From NCBI GenBank assembly GCA_002254285.1, contig NIUZ01000061.1, positions 1 through 8,627 on the forward strand: a stretch of DNA of 8,627 bases. The letters run 5' to 3'. Shown piece after piece: positions 1 through 6,443 of the stretch; positions within the stretch are counted from its first letter, which is position 1, and every line of letters begins with the position of its first letter. A program made the translations under genes and the position numbers. Source of the DNA: Bacteroidetes bacterium 4572_112 (GTDB lineage: Bacteria; Bacteroidota; Bacteroidia; Bacteroidales; UBA1556). Below the pieces are notes generated by a model. The model was not told the origin of the DNA. It ran no database searches and worked only from the letters and a program-made list of their open reading frames with translations.

Positions 1-1586
1 GTTTTACTTATCATATTAAGTTAGTAATTGGAGATGCAGGAGATGCCGCCTATGACTCAGGCGTTTTTCTTGAAGCAAATAGTTTTGGAAGTAATATAAT
101 TAATTTAAGTACGACCACTGCAAATAGTATTGATACTATTTCGGTAGAGGGTTGTAATGATGCAATAGTTAACTTCCAAATTCCTTATATAACTTCAGTT
201 GATAAAACGTTTTATTTTGGAATAAATGGTTCTGCTACAAATGGAGTCGATTATCTTCAAATTCCATCCTCAGTAACAATTTTGGCAGGTCATGATACGG
301 CTTCAATAGTTATTTCGCCTCTATTGGATGGTGTAACTGAGGGTATTGAAAATGTCGAATTGGTTGTAGCAACGTCTGCTTGTACATACGATACTATTAA
401 TGTTTATATTAAAGATTATGATATAATAGAATGTGATTTGCCTGCAGATACTTTTCTTTGCAATAATGAATCTCTAACTATTATTTCTAATGTTACGGGA
501 GGATATCAGCCTTATTCTTATGCATGGAGCACGGGTGATACTACTAGTAGTACTATTGTTTCACCAACCTCAAATACTGTTTATACGCTTGTTGTTAGTG
601 ATATTTGTAATTTGGATACTACTGTTCAGATTATTGTAAATAGTTCGACACCTCAAATAAATATAGTAGGAGATTCAGTATGTATTCACGATACGGCTTT
701 TATTGAGGCTGTAGTAGATCCATCGTGGACTTTATTGTGGAGCAATGGCGAAACTACAGCAAATATATCATTCCCCGTTTCGGGTTCTGCATACTATAGT
801 ATACTGGCTATCGATACTATTGGCTGTTCTGTTACTGATAGTACTTTTGTAAAGGGTTTTCCTGTTCCAACGGCTGTTACAAGTGCCGATACTACCATTT
901 GCTTAAATTATGAGGCTAAACTTAGAGCTTTCGGTAACTACGCATCATATACATGGAGTACTGGTCAAAATCAAAAGAATATTTTGGTGTCGCCAAATAA
1001 TGATACAAGATATACCGTAACAGTTACTAATTCAAATAAGTGTTGGGATACAACATCTGTTACTGTGGATGTATTGCAAGCGCCAACAGCGGTTATTACT
1101 AGTACTATTGATACTTTATGTATAGGTAATCAGACAGAACTGTTTGCTTCTACTGCTGACCAGTATTTATGGAGTACAGGGCAAGTAACCCCTAGTATAA
1201 TAATTCAACCATCGCAACAAACAGTTTACCATTTGCAAGTTAGTAATGTTTATAATACTACTCGTTGCTCGCATGATACAACTTTGCTTATGAATGTAGT
1301 AAGATGTAATACTTTCTATGTACCAAGTGCTTTTACACCAAATGGTGATGGTTTGAATGATGAATTCGGAGTTGAAGGCCTGTTTGTTACAGTAGATAGA
1401 TTCCGATTATTTATTTTTAATAGATATGGCGAAAAAATATTCAGCACTATAAATCCTACTGATAAATGGGATGGTTCGTATAATGGAGAAACAGCCCCAA
1501 CAGGAGTTTATACATATATTGTAGAAATTACTGAAACCCTTCGCGAACCCTATGTCCTTAAAGGAACCGTACACCTTTTAAAATAG
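1..1586 (+). CDS. Secreted multidomain protein, C-terminal part, with T9SS type B sorting domain (5' truncated)
   Basis: The reading frame is open from base 3 to the TAG at 1584-1586, giving 527 visible residues; the true start lies upstream. Visible residues about 1-35 (YHIKLVIGDAGD, then YDSGVFLEA) look like the end of a choice-of-anchor L domain. Residues about 50-140 (SVEGCNDAIVNF, GSATNGVDY, then a DGVTEGIENVEL stretch) resemble a Calx-beta-type fold. Four Ig/PKD-like repeats follow at about 144-213, 216-283, 289-359 and 361-434, each with a central WS(T/N)G and two cysteines 47-49 residues apart. The last 93 residues are a gliding motility-associated C-terminal domain (FTPNGDGLNDEF, NRYGEKIF, WDGSYNG, PTGVYTYIV). 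In this family that domain directs export across the outer membrane by the type IX secretion system. An adhesin-like or surface role is inference; ligand and activity are unknown. A TTG at 282 could be mistaken for a start, but coding clearly continues upstream. Confidence 0.9.
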   Translation, partial: FTYHIKLVIGDAGDAAYDSGVFLEANSFGSNIINLSTTTANSIDTISVEGCNDAIVNFQIPYITSVDKTFYFGINGSATNGVDYLQIPSSVTILAGHDTASIVISPLLDGVTEGIENVELVVATSACTYDTINVYIKDYDIIECDLPADTFLCNNESLTIISNVTGGYQPYSYAWSTGDTTSSTIVSPTSNTVYTLVVSDICNLDTTVQIIVNSSTPQINIVGDSVCIHDTAFIEAVVDPSWTLLWSNGETTANISFPVSGSAYYSILAIDTIGCSVTDSTFVKGFPVPTAVTSADTTICLNYEAKLRAFGNYASYTWSTGQNQKNILVSPNNDTRYTVTVTNSNKCWDTTSVTVDVLQAPTAVITSTIDTLCIGNQTELFASTADQYLWSTGQVTPSIIIQPSQQTVYHLQVSNVYNTTRCSHDTTLLMNVVRCNTFYVPSAFTPNGDGLNDEFGVEGLFVTVDRFRLFIFNRYGEKIFSTINPTDKWDGSYNGETAPTGVYTYIVEITETLREPYVLKGTVHLLK

Positions 1587-1598
1587 AAGTTTATTTTT

Positions 1599-1627
1599 GT
1601 AAATACCTATATGTACTTGGTATTTAC
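1599..1627 (+). other. Hairpin downstream of the T9SS cargo gene, possible weak terminator
   Basis: GTAAATACC (1599-1607) pairs perfectly with GGTATTTAC (1619-1627) around an 11-base loop, starting 12 bases after the stop codon at 1586. No run of T follows the right arm, so it does not fit a standard intrinsic terminator. It may stabilise the 3' end or mark where transcription ends by another route. It is the only structured element I see between this gene and the promoter at 1732. Confidence 0.35.
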
Positions 1628-1731
1628 TAAGACATATTCCCTTTTGTTTTCTGCATTAATTTGATAGATAAATGATTGTGTATTTATTGCACAAATAATA
1701 TCTAATATGTTAAAATATTGTGTTTTTTTTA

Positions 1732-1739
1732 TACCTTTG
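1732..1739 (+). promoter_or_regulatory. Bacteroidota-type -7 promoter element upstream of the LOR/SDH-like gene
   Basis: TACCTTTG matches the TAnnTTTG -7 consensus of the primary sigma factor in Bacteroidota. No clear TTTG -33 box lies at the usual spacing; TTAAAA at 1710-1715 is the nearest candidate. Transcription would begin around 1745, leaving a leader of about 60 bases before the ATG at 1809, longer than for the other genes here. A second, poorer match, CATATTTG at 1781-1788, could give a short leader instead. Confidence 0.6.
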
Positions 1740-1808
1740 TACGCCAAATACATATTTAAATAATTAACATTTTACAACTGCATATTTGCATAAAACATTC
1801 ACCCATAC

Positions 1809-3116
1809 ATGAAGAAAATAGGTATACGTATAGAAGATAAATACTTGATGGAGCGCAGAGTAGCAATTGTTCCTGCAGATATTGAGGATCTAAAAAAACA
1901 AGTCAATGTATTATTTGAAGTAGAGAGTTCTCCAAAAAGAGTTTTTACGGATGCGGAATATAGTATTTCAGGAGCTAAAGTAGTCTCTAAATTGGATAAT
2001 CCAGATATTGTTTTTGGTGTAAAAGAAATGCCAATTGACTTCTTTGAGCAAGAAAAAACCTATGTTTTCTTTTCTCATACCATAAAAGGTCAAGATTATA
2101 ATATGCCTTTGCTTAAGCGAATGATTGAGAAAAAGGTAAACCTTATTGAATATGAAAAAATTACAAATGATAAAGGCCAGCGCCTAATTTTCTTTGGTAG
2201 GTTTGCAGGCTTGGCAGGAATGATTAATTCATTCTGGTCATTTGGCCAGCGATGTCAATTAATGGGGCATAATTCGCCTTTCAATCACTTAAAACAATCA
2301 CATCTATATAGTAGTCTTAATGAGGCTATTGAGGATATTAAATTAGCTGCTCGTAATCTTAAAGAATACGGGGTACATAAAGATATTGCTCCTTTAACAA
2401 TAGGTTTTACGGGTTACGGAAACGTTTCTAAGGGTGCTCAGGAGATTTCAGATTTATTTGATACAGAAGAAATTACTCCCCAAGAGTTATTGTCGCTGCG
2501 CAAAGATGGTAATTATAGAAACAATTGTGTTTATAAAGTAGTATTTAAAGAAGAACATATATCTAAGCCAAAAGATAAGGATGCAAAATTCGAATTGCAG
2601 CATTATTATACTCATGCCGAGGCTTACGAAAATAATTTTGAGCAATACGTTCCTGAGATTACAATTCTTATGAATTGTATGTATTGGGCGCCAGAATATC
2701 CTCGTATTATCACTAAGGATTTTCTTTATGAGCTTAATAAAAAAGGTAATTCAAAACTATGCGTAATAGGTGATGTTACTTGCGATCCTGATGGTTCAAT
2801 AGAGTCAACTCATTTGGGAACTCATATTGAAGACCCTGTATATGTCTATAATCCAGAAACAAGAGAGCCTACAATGGGTTTCTCTGGCGAAGGAATACTT
2901 ACCATGGCTGTGGATATATTGCCATCAGAGTTGCCAAAGGAATCTTCGGAGGCCTTTAGTGCTGCATTAAAACCTTTTATAGTTGGATTACTAGAAACAG
3001 ATTTTGATTTTAGTTTTGATGAATTATCTCTTCCTGATCCTTTCAAAAAAGCACTTATTTTACATAAAGGAGAGTTGACTCCTGATTATAAATATTTAGA
3101 AGAGTTTCTGAAGTAA
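1809..3116 (+). CDS. Lysine-oxoglutarate reductase/saccharopine dehydrogenase-like enzyme
   Basis: This 435-residue cytoplasmic protein has the AlaDH/PNT-like fold of the LOR/SDH family, which makes or cleaves saccharopine with NAD(P)H in lysine metabolism. The N-terminal domain (about 1-185) begins IGIRIEDKYLMERRVAIVP and carries VKEMP with Lys72 and FFSH with His90, matching in position the catalytic Lys/His pair of yeast saccharopine dehydrogenase. The nucleotide-binding loop is GFTGYGNVSKGA (199-210). GDVTCDPDGSIE (321-332) and VDILPSELP (368-376) are further family motifs, the latter close to the LPSELP segment of plant bifunctional enzymes. The length fits a single LOR-type domain; there is no fused second domain and no partner gene next to it. 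It seems to be transcribed alone, between the promoter at 1732 and the terminator at 3142. Family assignment is firm. Whether it acts on lysine, saccharopine or another amino acid cannot be told from sequence. Confidence 0.85.
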   Translation: MKKIGIRIEDKYLMERRVAIVPADIEDLKKQVNVLFEVESSPKRVFTDAEYSISGAKVVSKLDNPDIVFGVKEMPIDFFEQEKTYVFFSHTIKGQDYNMPLLKRMIEKKVNLIEYEKITNDKGQRLIFFGRFAGLAGMINSFWSFGQRCQLMGHNSPFNHLKQSHLYSSLNEAIEDIKLAARNLKEYGVHKDIAPLTIGFTGYGNVSKGAQEISDLFDTEEITPQELLSLRKDGNYRNNCVYKVVFKEEHISKPKDKDAKFELQHYYTHAEAYENNFEQYVPEITILMNCMYWAPEYPRIITKDFLYELNKKGNSKLCVIGDVTCDPDGSIESTHLGTHIEDPVYVYNPETREPTMGFSGEGILTMAVDILPSELPKESSEAFSAALKPFIVGLLETDFDFSFDELSLPDPFKKALILHKGELTPDYKYLEEFLK

Positions 3117-3141
3117 ACAAATCTATTATATATAAATATTG

Positions 3142-3180
3142 AAGCATTATTTCTATAAAATATTTATGGGAATAATGCTT
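3142..3180 (+). terminator. Intrinsic terminator after the LOR/SDH-like gene
   Basis: AAGCATTATT (3142-3151) pairs perfectly with AATAATGCTT (3171-3180). Pairing continues inward, with two G-T wobbles, to 3159/3163, giving a stem of about 18 pairs with a 3-base loop. A T-rich run (to 3185) follows directly. The stem starts 25 bases after the stop codon at 3116. The polarity suits + strand transcription only. Confidence 0.8.
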
Positions 3181-3246
3181 TTTTTATTCATTAATATTTT
3201 TTGTTAAGGAGTAAAACTAATATTAAAAATACCAATAGTTTTTATT

Positions 3247-3254
3247 TACTTTTG
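3247..3254 (+). promoter_or_regulatory. Bacteroidota-type -7 promoter element upstream of the DUF3078 gene
   Basis: TACTTTTG is an exact match to TAnnTTTG. The -33 region has only a weak candidate, TTAAAA at 3223-3228. The element lies 22 bases before the proposed TTG start, so the leader would be very short, which supports that start over the ATG at 3322. Confidence 0.6.
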
Positions 3255-3262
3255 TGCACCTC

Positions 3263-3279
3263 AAAAGGATATTATATTG
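3263..3279 (+). promoter_or_regulatory. Shine-Dalgarno-like site and TTG start codon of the DUF3078 gene
   Basis: AAAAGGA (3263-3269) is followed after 7 bases by TTG (3277-3279). No ATG or GTG occurs in frame between the promoter and the signal peptide. Starting at TTG gives a complete signal peptide; the first in-frame ATG (3322) would remove most of the hydrophobic core. Strong Shine-Dalgarno sites are uncommon in Bacteroidota, so this one may compensate for the weak start codon. Confidence 0.55.
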
Positions 3280-4215
3280 TATAAGCTTAATTACATATTG
3301 TTTTTGTTTCTTCTGTTATTTATGAAGGATGCTAATGCTCAAAACGAGAGAATATTATCTCGTGATAGTACTTGGCGTTCTAGTGGTATATTCTCTTTAA
3401 ATGTAGGGCAAACATCATTTACAAATTGGGCTAATGGAGGAGAAAATCAAATAAACATAAACACCATTTTGCATTATAGACTACAATATGCAAAAGGTAA
3501 AGCATCGTGGGAGAATAATATAGAAGCAAAGTATGGTACTCTGCTTTTTGCTGATATGAAAACCAAGAAAACGAATGATAAGTTAGATTACGCATCCAAA
3601 TTTGGTTATCAGGCTACGGAAAAATGGAACTATTCCTATTATTTAAGTTTTTCATCACAGTTTTCTGTAGGATATAAATACCCAAACGATTCTACTATGG
3701 TGTCAGATTTTATGGCTCCAGGATATTTTATGGCAGGGGCAGGAATGGACTATCATCCCATAAAAACACTATCAATTCTTATAAATCCAATTACATATAA
3801 GCTTACAATAGTAAATAACGAACAGCTTGCAAGAGATGGTAATTTTGGTGTTAAAAAAGCTGTAGTAGATACTAATGGTAATGTATTAGTACCAGCCGAA
3901 AGGTTCAGGAGTGAACCCGGGGCATTTGTGAAATTTTATTATCAAGAGATTTTTGATAATGGCTTTAGTGTGAGTTCCAAATTAGAGCTTTTTTCGTCGT
4001 TCAAAGAAAATCCTGAAAATATTGATGTTACATGGTCCTCATTCATCACTTATAGAATTTCAGAATATTTTGCAGCAACATTCTCATTGGATTTATTATA
4101 TGATGATGATGCAATAATAAAGCAGGATGTAAATGGTGACGGAATTAAAGAAGTAGTTGGTCCTCGTATGCAATCTAAGCAGGCATTTGGCGTGGGAATT
4201 TCGCTAAAATTGTAG
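3277..4215 (+). CDS. DUF3078 family outer-membrane beta-barrel protein
   Basis: This 312-residue protein begins with a signal peptide: a hydrophobic stretch at residues 5-15 and likely cleavage after DANA (18-21). The mature N-terminus carries the DUF3078 signature GQTSFTNWANGGENQININ (44-62). The remainder alternates polar and hydrophobic residues with many aromatics, as in transmembrane beta strands (YRLQYAKGKASWENNIEAKYG, YSYYLSFSSQFSVGYKY, FVKFYYQEIFDNGFSVSSKLELF), and ends GVGISLKL. An outer-membrane barrel is therefore likely. The family is widespread in Bacteroidota and, to my knowledge, has no established function. Residues 284-292, DVNGDGIKE, resemble a calcium-binding loop and sit between the last two predicted strands. 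The start is TTG, chosen because it restores the signal peptide and lies 7 bases after an AGGA site. It appears monocistronic: the next gene has its own promoter. Confidence 0.8.
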   Translation: MYKLNYILFLFLLLFMKDANAQNERILSRDSTWRSSGIFSLNVGQTSFTNWANGGENQININTILHYRLQYAKGKASWENNIEAKYGTLLFADMKTKKTNDKLDYASKFGYQATEKWNYSYYLSFSSQFSVGYKYPNDSTMVSDFMAPGYFMAGAGMDYHPIKTLSILINPITYKLTIVNNEQLARDGNFGVKKAVVDTNGNVLVPAERFRSEPGAFVKFYYQEIFDNGFSVSSKLELFSSFKENPENIDVTWSSFITYRISEYFAATFSLDLLYDDDAIIKQDVNGDGIKEVVGPRMQSKQAFGVGISLKL

Positions 4216-4261
4216 AATTTTATTATAGTGATTAATGATAATAAGGTATTATAAAAAGATT

Positions 4262-4269
4262 TATATTTG
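4262..4269 (+). promoter_or_regulatory. Bacteroidota-type -7 promoter element upstream of the DUF1573-yajC unit
   Basis: TATATTTG matches TAnnTTTG and lies 26 bases before the ATG at 4296. I see no clear -33 TTTG. A Shine-Dalgarno-like AAAGGA (4282-4287) lies 8 bases before the ATG. No obvious terminator separates this promoter from the DUF3078 gene, so some read-through is possible. Confidence 0.55.
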
Positions 4270-4295
4270 CCACAATAAACTAAAGGAATTTTTTA

Positions 4296-4760
4296 ATGAA
4301 TAAGATTGTTGTTTTACTGATTTTTACGTTAAGTATATTTTTAGGATCTTGTAATAATTCAGATACAAAAGATGAGTTATCTTCAGACCTTATTAATAAC
4401 CCTGTTTCTGCGGATAGCAAGGGCGATAAGTCTTCGCTGCCAAAGTTTAAATTTGTTACTACTGAGCATGATTTTGGTAATGTGTTGGAGGGCGTAAAAG
4501 TGGCTTATAAATTTAAGTTTACTAATGTTGGTGGCTCCGATCTTATTATTAATCAAGTGAAAACTAGCTGTGGTTGTACAGTCTCTCGTTTCCCTAAAAC
4601 TCCTATCAAGCCAGGTGAATCTAATTTTATTGAACTTACTTTTGATAGTTACCGTCGTAAAGGATTTAATCATAAAAATGCAACGGTATTAGCAAATACA
4701 CAACCAAATGTGCAAACATTAAATATTAAAGCTATGGTGCAAACTGCTAGCGAATTTTAA
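4296..4760 (+). CDS. DUF1573 domain lipoprotein
   Basis: This 154-residue protein opens with a type II signal peptide: hydrophobic residues 4-15 and lipobox LGSC, with Cys19 as the lipidation site. A low-complexity linker rich in Ser, Asp and Lys follows (20-49). The DUF1573 domain spans about 50-150, with the hallmark F.(T)EHDFGNV..G (53-66), a FKFTNVGGSDLIINQVKTSCGCT segment containing SCGC (91-94), and KPGES (105-109). DUF1573 has an ASPM-SPD-2-Hydin-like beta-sandwich appearance and no defined biochemical role. The protein should be anchored in an envelope membrane. Acidic residues shortly after the cysteine (KDE at 25-27) could be a surface export signal, but the position is not standard. 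The gene lies 30 bases upstream of yajC with no promoter between, an arrangement familiar in this phylum. Confidence 0.85.
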   Translation: MNKIVVLLIFTLSIFLGSCNNSDTKDELSSDLINNPVSADSKGDKSSLPKFKFVTTEHDFGNVLEGVKVAYKFKFTNVGGSDLIINQVKTSCGCTVSRFPKTPIKPGESNFIELTFDSYRRKGFNHKNATVLANTQPNVQTLNIKAMVQTASEF

Positions 4761-4790
4761 TCGAATATTAATTATTAAATATATCATACA

Positions 4791-5120
4791 ATGAATTTAT
4801 TAAGTATTTTATTAATGGCTCCTGCAGGGGGCGAAGGTGGGGATCAGTACTCAGGAATGATTATGATGGTTGCCCTTATTGGTGTTTTCTATTTCTTTTT
4901 TATCCGTCCTCAACAAAAGAAAGCTAAAGAAACTAAGAAGTTTCGTGAAGCTTTAGGTAAAGGCGATAAAGTTGTTACTATTGGAGGAATCCATGGTAAA
5001 ATTCTTGAAATAAAAGATACAACTATTACTATAGAAACTGAAGGTCAAGCTCGTTTGAAATTGAATAAAGATGCAATAAACCCTGTTGCTGAACAATCTG
5101 AAATGGCTCAGCCAAAATAG
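4791..5120 (+). CDS. yajC: Preprotein translocase accessory subunit YajC
   Basis: YajC is a small inner-membrane protein that associates with SecDF and the SecYEG translocon during protein export. This 109-residue copy has the usual form: a short glycine-rich N-terminus, one membrane helix (about 22-38, MIMMVALIGVFYFFFI), the hallmark RPQQKKAKE directly after it (39-47), and a small cytoplasmic domain with KGDKVVTIGGIHGKI (57-71). Length and motifs are normal for the family. It is the second gene of a unit with the DUF1573 lipoprotein and is followed 18 bases after its stop by a strong terminator, so genes that often follow yajC in Bacteroidota (YbbR-like, coaE) are not part of this unit. Confidence 0.95.
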   Translation: MNLLSILLMAPAGGEGGDQYSGMIMMVALIGVFYFFFIRPQQKKAKETKKFREALGKGDKVVTIGGIHGKILEIKDTTITIETEGQARLKLNKDAINPVAEQSEMAQPK

Positions 5121-5138
5121 TTTAAATAAAATTTTGCA

Positions 5139-5175
5139 AAAAAAGGCTGTGTTTTTTATAAACACAGCCTTTTTT
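5139..5175 (+). terminator. Strong intrinsic terminator after yajC
   Basis: GGCTGTGTTT (5145-5154) pairs with AAACACAGCC (5160-5169) around a 5-base loop, flanked by A residues (5138-5144) on the left and six T (5170-5175) on the right. The A and T tracts also pair, extending the stem to 16. The symmetry would allow it to work in either direction, although no gene on the other strand needs it here. Confidence 0.9.
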
Positions 5176-5203
5176 ATTTCTGTGTTTTTTTGCGAAAAAA
5201 ATG

Positions 5204-5211
5204 TATATTTG
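5204..5211 (+). promoter_or_regulatory. Bacteroidota-type -7 promoter element upstream of the peptidase-MPE-aroK unit
   Basis: TATATTTG matches TAnnTTTG and begins 29 bases after the end of the yajC terminator. A TTTG at 5189-5192 is too close for a normal -33 box; TGTG at 5181-5184 is at a better distance (19 bases) but a poorer match. The expected transcript start near 5217 gives a leader of about 35-40 bases. Confidence 0.6.
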
Positions 5212-5254
5212 CGCAAACTCTTATGTTTATTAATTATTTGAATTATTGTATAAT

Positions 5255-6433
5255 ATGAAAAAATATTTGTTAATTGCAGCCTTAATTCTTGGCAGCATAA
5301 ATTTCGTTAACGCACAGCAAAGCGCAGAAGATTCTTTAGGCTTTGTTTTCGATACTATATCCATGGTGCCAACTACACCTGTAAAGAGTCAGCATAAAGC
5401 TGGTACTTGCTGGAGTTATGCTACATCTTCGTTTGTAGAAACAGAGATGCTTCGTATGACAGATAAGGAATATGATTTGTCAGAAATATACTTTGTTTAT
5501 TATGCATATCAATCAAAAGCTGAAAGCTTTGTTAAACTGCACGGTAGAGCAAACTTTGGTGCTGGTGGTCAAGCGCATGATGTAATGGATGTTATTGCAA
5601 AGCACGGTATGATTACCGAAGCTGATTATAAAGGTATAATTCCAGGTTTTGATAACCATGTACATGCTGAGTTTGATAATATACTTGAAGGTTTTGTTAA
5701 AGATGTGGTAAAGAACCCTAGTGGTCACCTAAGTAAAGCATGGAAAAATGCATATTCGTCGCTTTTAAATTCTTATATTGGAGACGCAACTGCTGTTGAA
5801 GAAAAAGCTAAATCATTGACAAAAGAAACTGGTTTTAATACTGATGATTATATAGAACTTACATCTTATATGTATAAGGATTATTATAAAGAAATTAGAT
5901 TAGAAGTGCCAGATAATTGGTCATTCTCAAATTATTATAATATCCCTATGGAGGAAATGATGGAGCTTATGAATAATGCATTAAAGAATGGTTATTCTAT
6001 TTGCTGGGATGGTGATGTTAGTAGTAGAGGCTTTTCTCATAAGAATGCTCTAGCTATATTGCCAGAAATAGAAGTTAAGAATATGAGTGGTACTGAGCAA
6101 AGTAAGTGGGAAGATGTATCCGAAAAAGATATTAAAGAAAATATGTACTCATTTAAAAGCCCTGTTCCAGAAAAAACTGTTACTGAGCAAATGCGACAAG
6201 ATGCTTTTGATGAGTATACAATTACCGATGATCACTTAATGCACCTTACCGGATTATTAAAGGACCAGAATGGTACATTGTATTATGTAACAAAAAACTC
6301 TTGGAAGGATGACTCTAACGATAATGGAGGATACTTAAATATGTCTGAAGCATATGTTAGACTTGCAACAGTTGCTATAATGGTACATAAAGACGCATTA
6401 CCAAAATCATTGAAAAAGAAATTAGGACTATAG
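5255..6433 (+). CDS. Secreted C1-family aminopeptidase (bleomycin hydrolase/PepC type)
   Basis: This papain-fold cysteine aminopeptidase has 392 residues from the ATG at 5255. A TTG at 5246 would add only three residues and is less likely. A signal peptide (KKYLLIAALILGSINFVNAQ, 2-21) implies export to the periplasm or beyond, unlike the cytoplasmic PepC of other bacteria. The catalytic set is complete: oxyanion Gln46 and Cys52 in SQHKAGTCWSY, His327 in DDHLMHLTG, and Asn348 in VTKNSW. GAGGQAHDVMDVIAKHGMI (102-120) and a long helical insert in mid-protein fit the bleomycin hydrolase branch of family C1. In relatives a glycine usually follows NSW; here it is Lys350-adjacent (NSWKDD). The likely role is trimming peptides taken up or generated in the periplasm. 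It is the first gene of a three-gene unit, with 10 bases between its stop and the next start. Confidence 0.88.
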   Translation: MKKYLLIAALILGSINFVNAQQSAEDSLGFVFDTISMVPTTPVKSQHKAGTCWSYATSSFVETEMLRMTDKEYDLSEIYFVYYAYQSKAESFVKLHGRANFGAGGQAHDVMDVIAKHGMITEADYKGIIPGFDNHVHAEFDNILEGFVKDVVKNPSGHLSKAWKNAYSSLLNSYIGDATAVEEKAKSLTKETGFNTDDYIELTSYMYKDYYKEIRLEVPDNWSFSNYYNIPMEEMMELMNNALKNGYSICWDGDVSSRGFSHKNALAILPEIEVKNMSGTEQSKWEDVSEKDIKENMYSFKSPVPEKTVTEQMRQDAFDEYTITDDHLMHLTGLLKDQNGTLYYVTKNSWKDDSNDNGGYLNMSEAYVRLATVAIMVHKDALPKSLKKKLGL

Positions 6434-6443
6434 ATTAAAAATA

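Noticed and set aside
282..284. TTG as start of a 434-residue protein
   Set aside because: The same frame is open and clearly coding back to base 3, with recognisable domain sequence, so this is an internal codon.
539..552. 14-base perfect palindrome TACTACTAGTAGTA
   Set aside because: It lies within coding sequence and follows from a Thr-Thr-Ser-Ser-Thr run with similar codons; there is no sign of a regulatory role.
1684..1698. Short inverted repeat TTATT/AATAA upstream of the LOR/SDH-like gene
   Set aside because: A 5-pair A-T stem is too weak to support as an operator or hairpin.
2846..3046. Open frame on the - strand inside the LOR/SDH-like gene, and similar ones at 4383-4673, 4953-5216, 5513-5728, 6283-6483 and 7059-7277
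   Set aside because: All are antisense shadows of well-supported + strand genes, and their translations show no recognisable domains; several are strings of Phe, Ile and Lys as expected from AT-rich DNA.
4220..4244. Inverted repeat TTATTAT/ATAATAA after the DUF3078 gene as a terminator
   Set aside because: It has only seven A-T pairs with no T tract, which is expected by chance in such AT-rich sequence.
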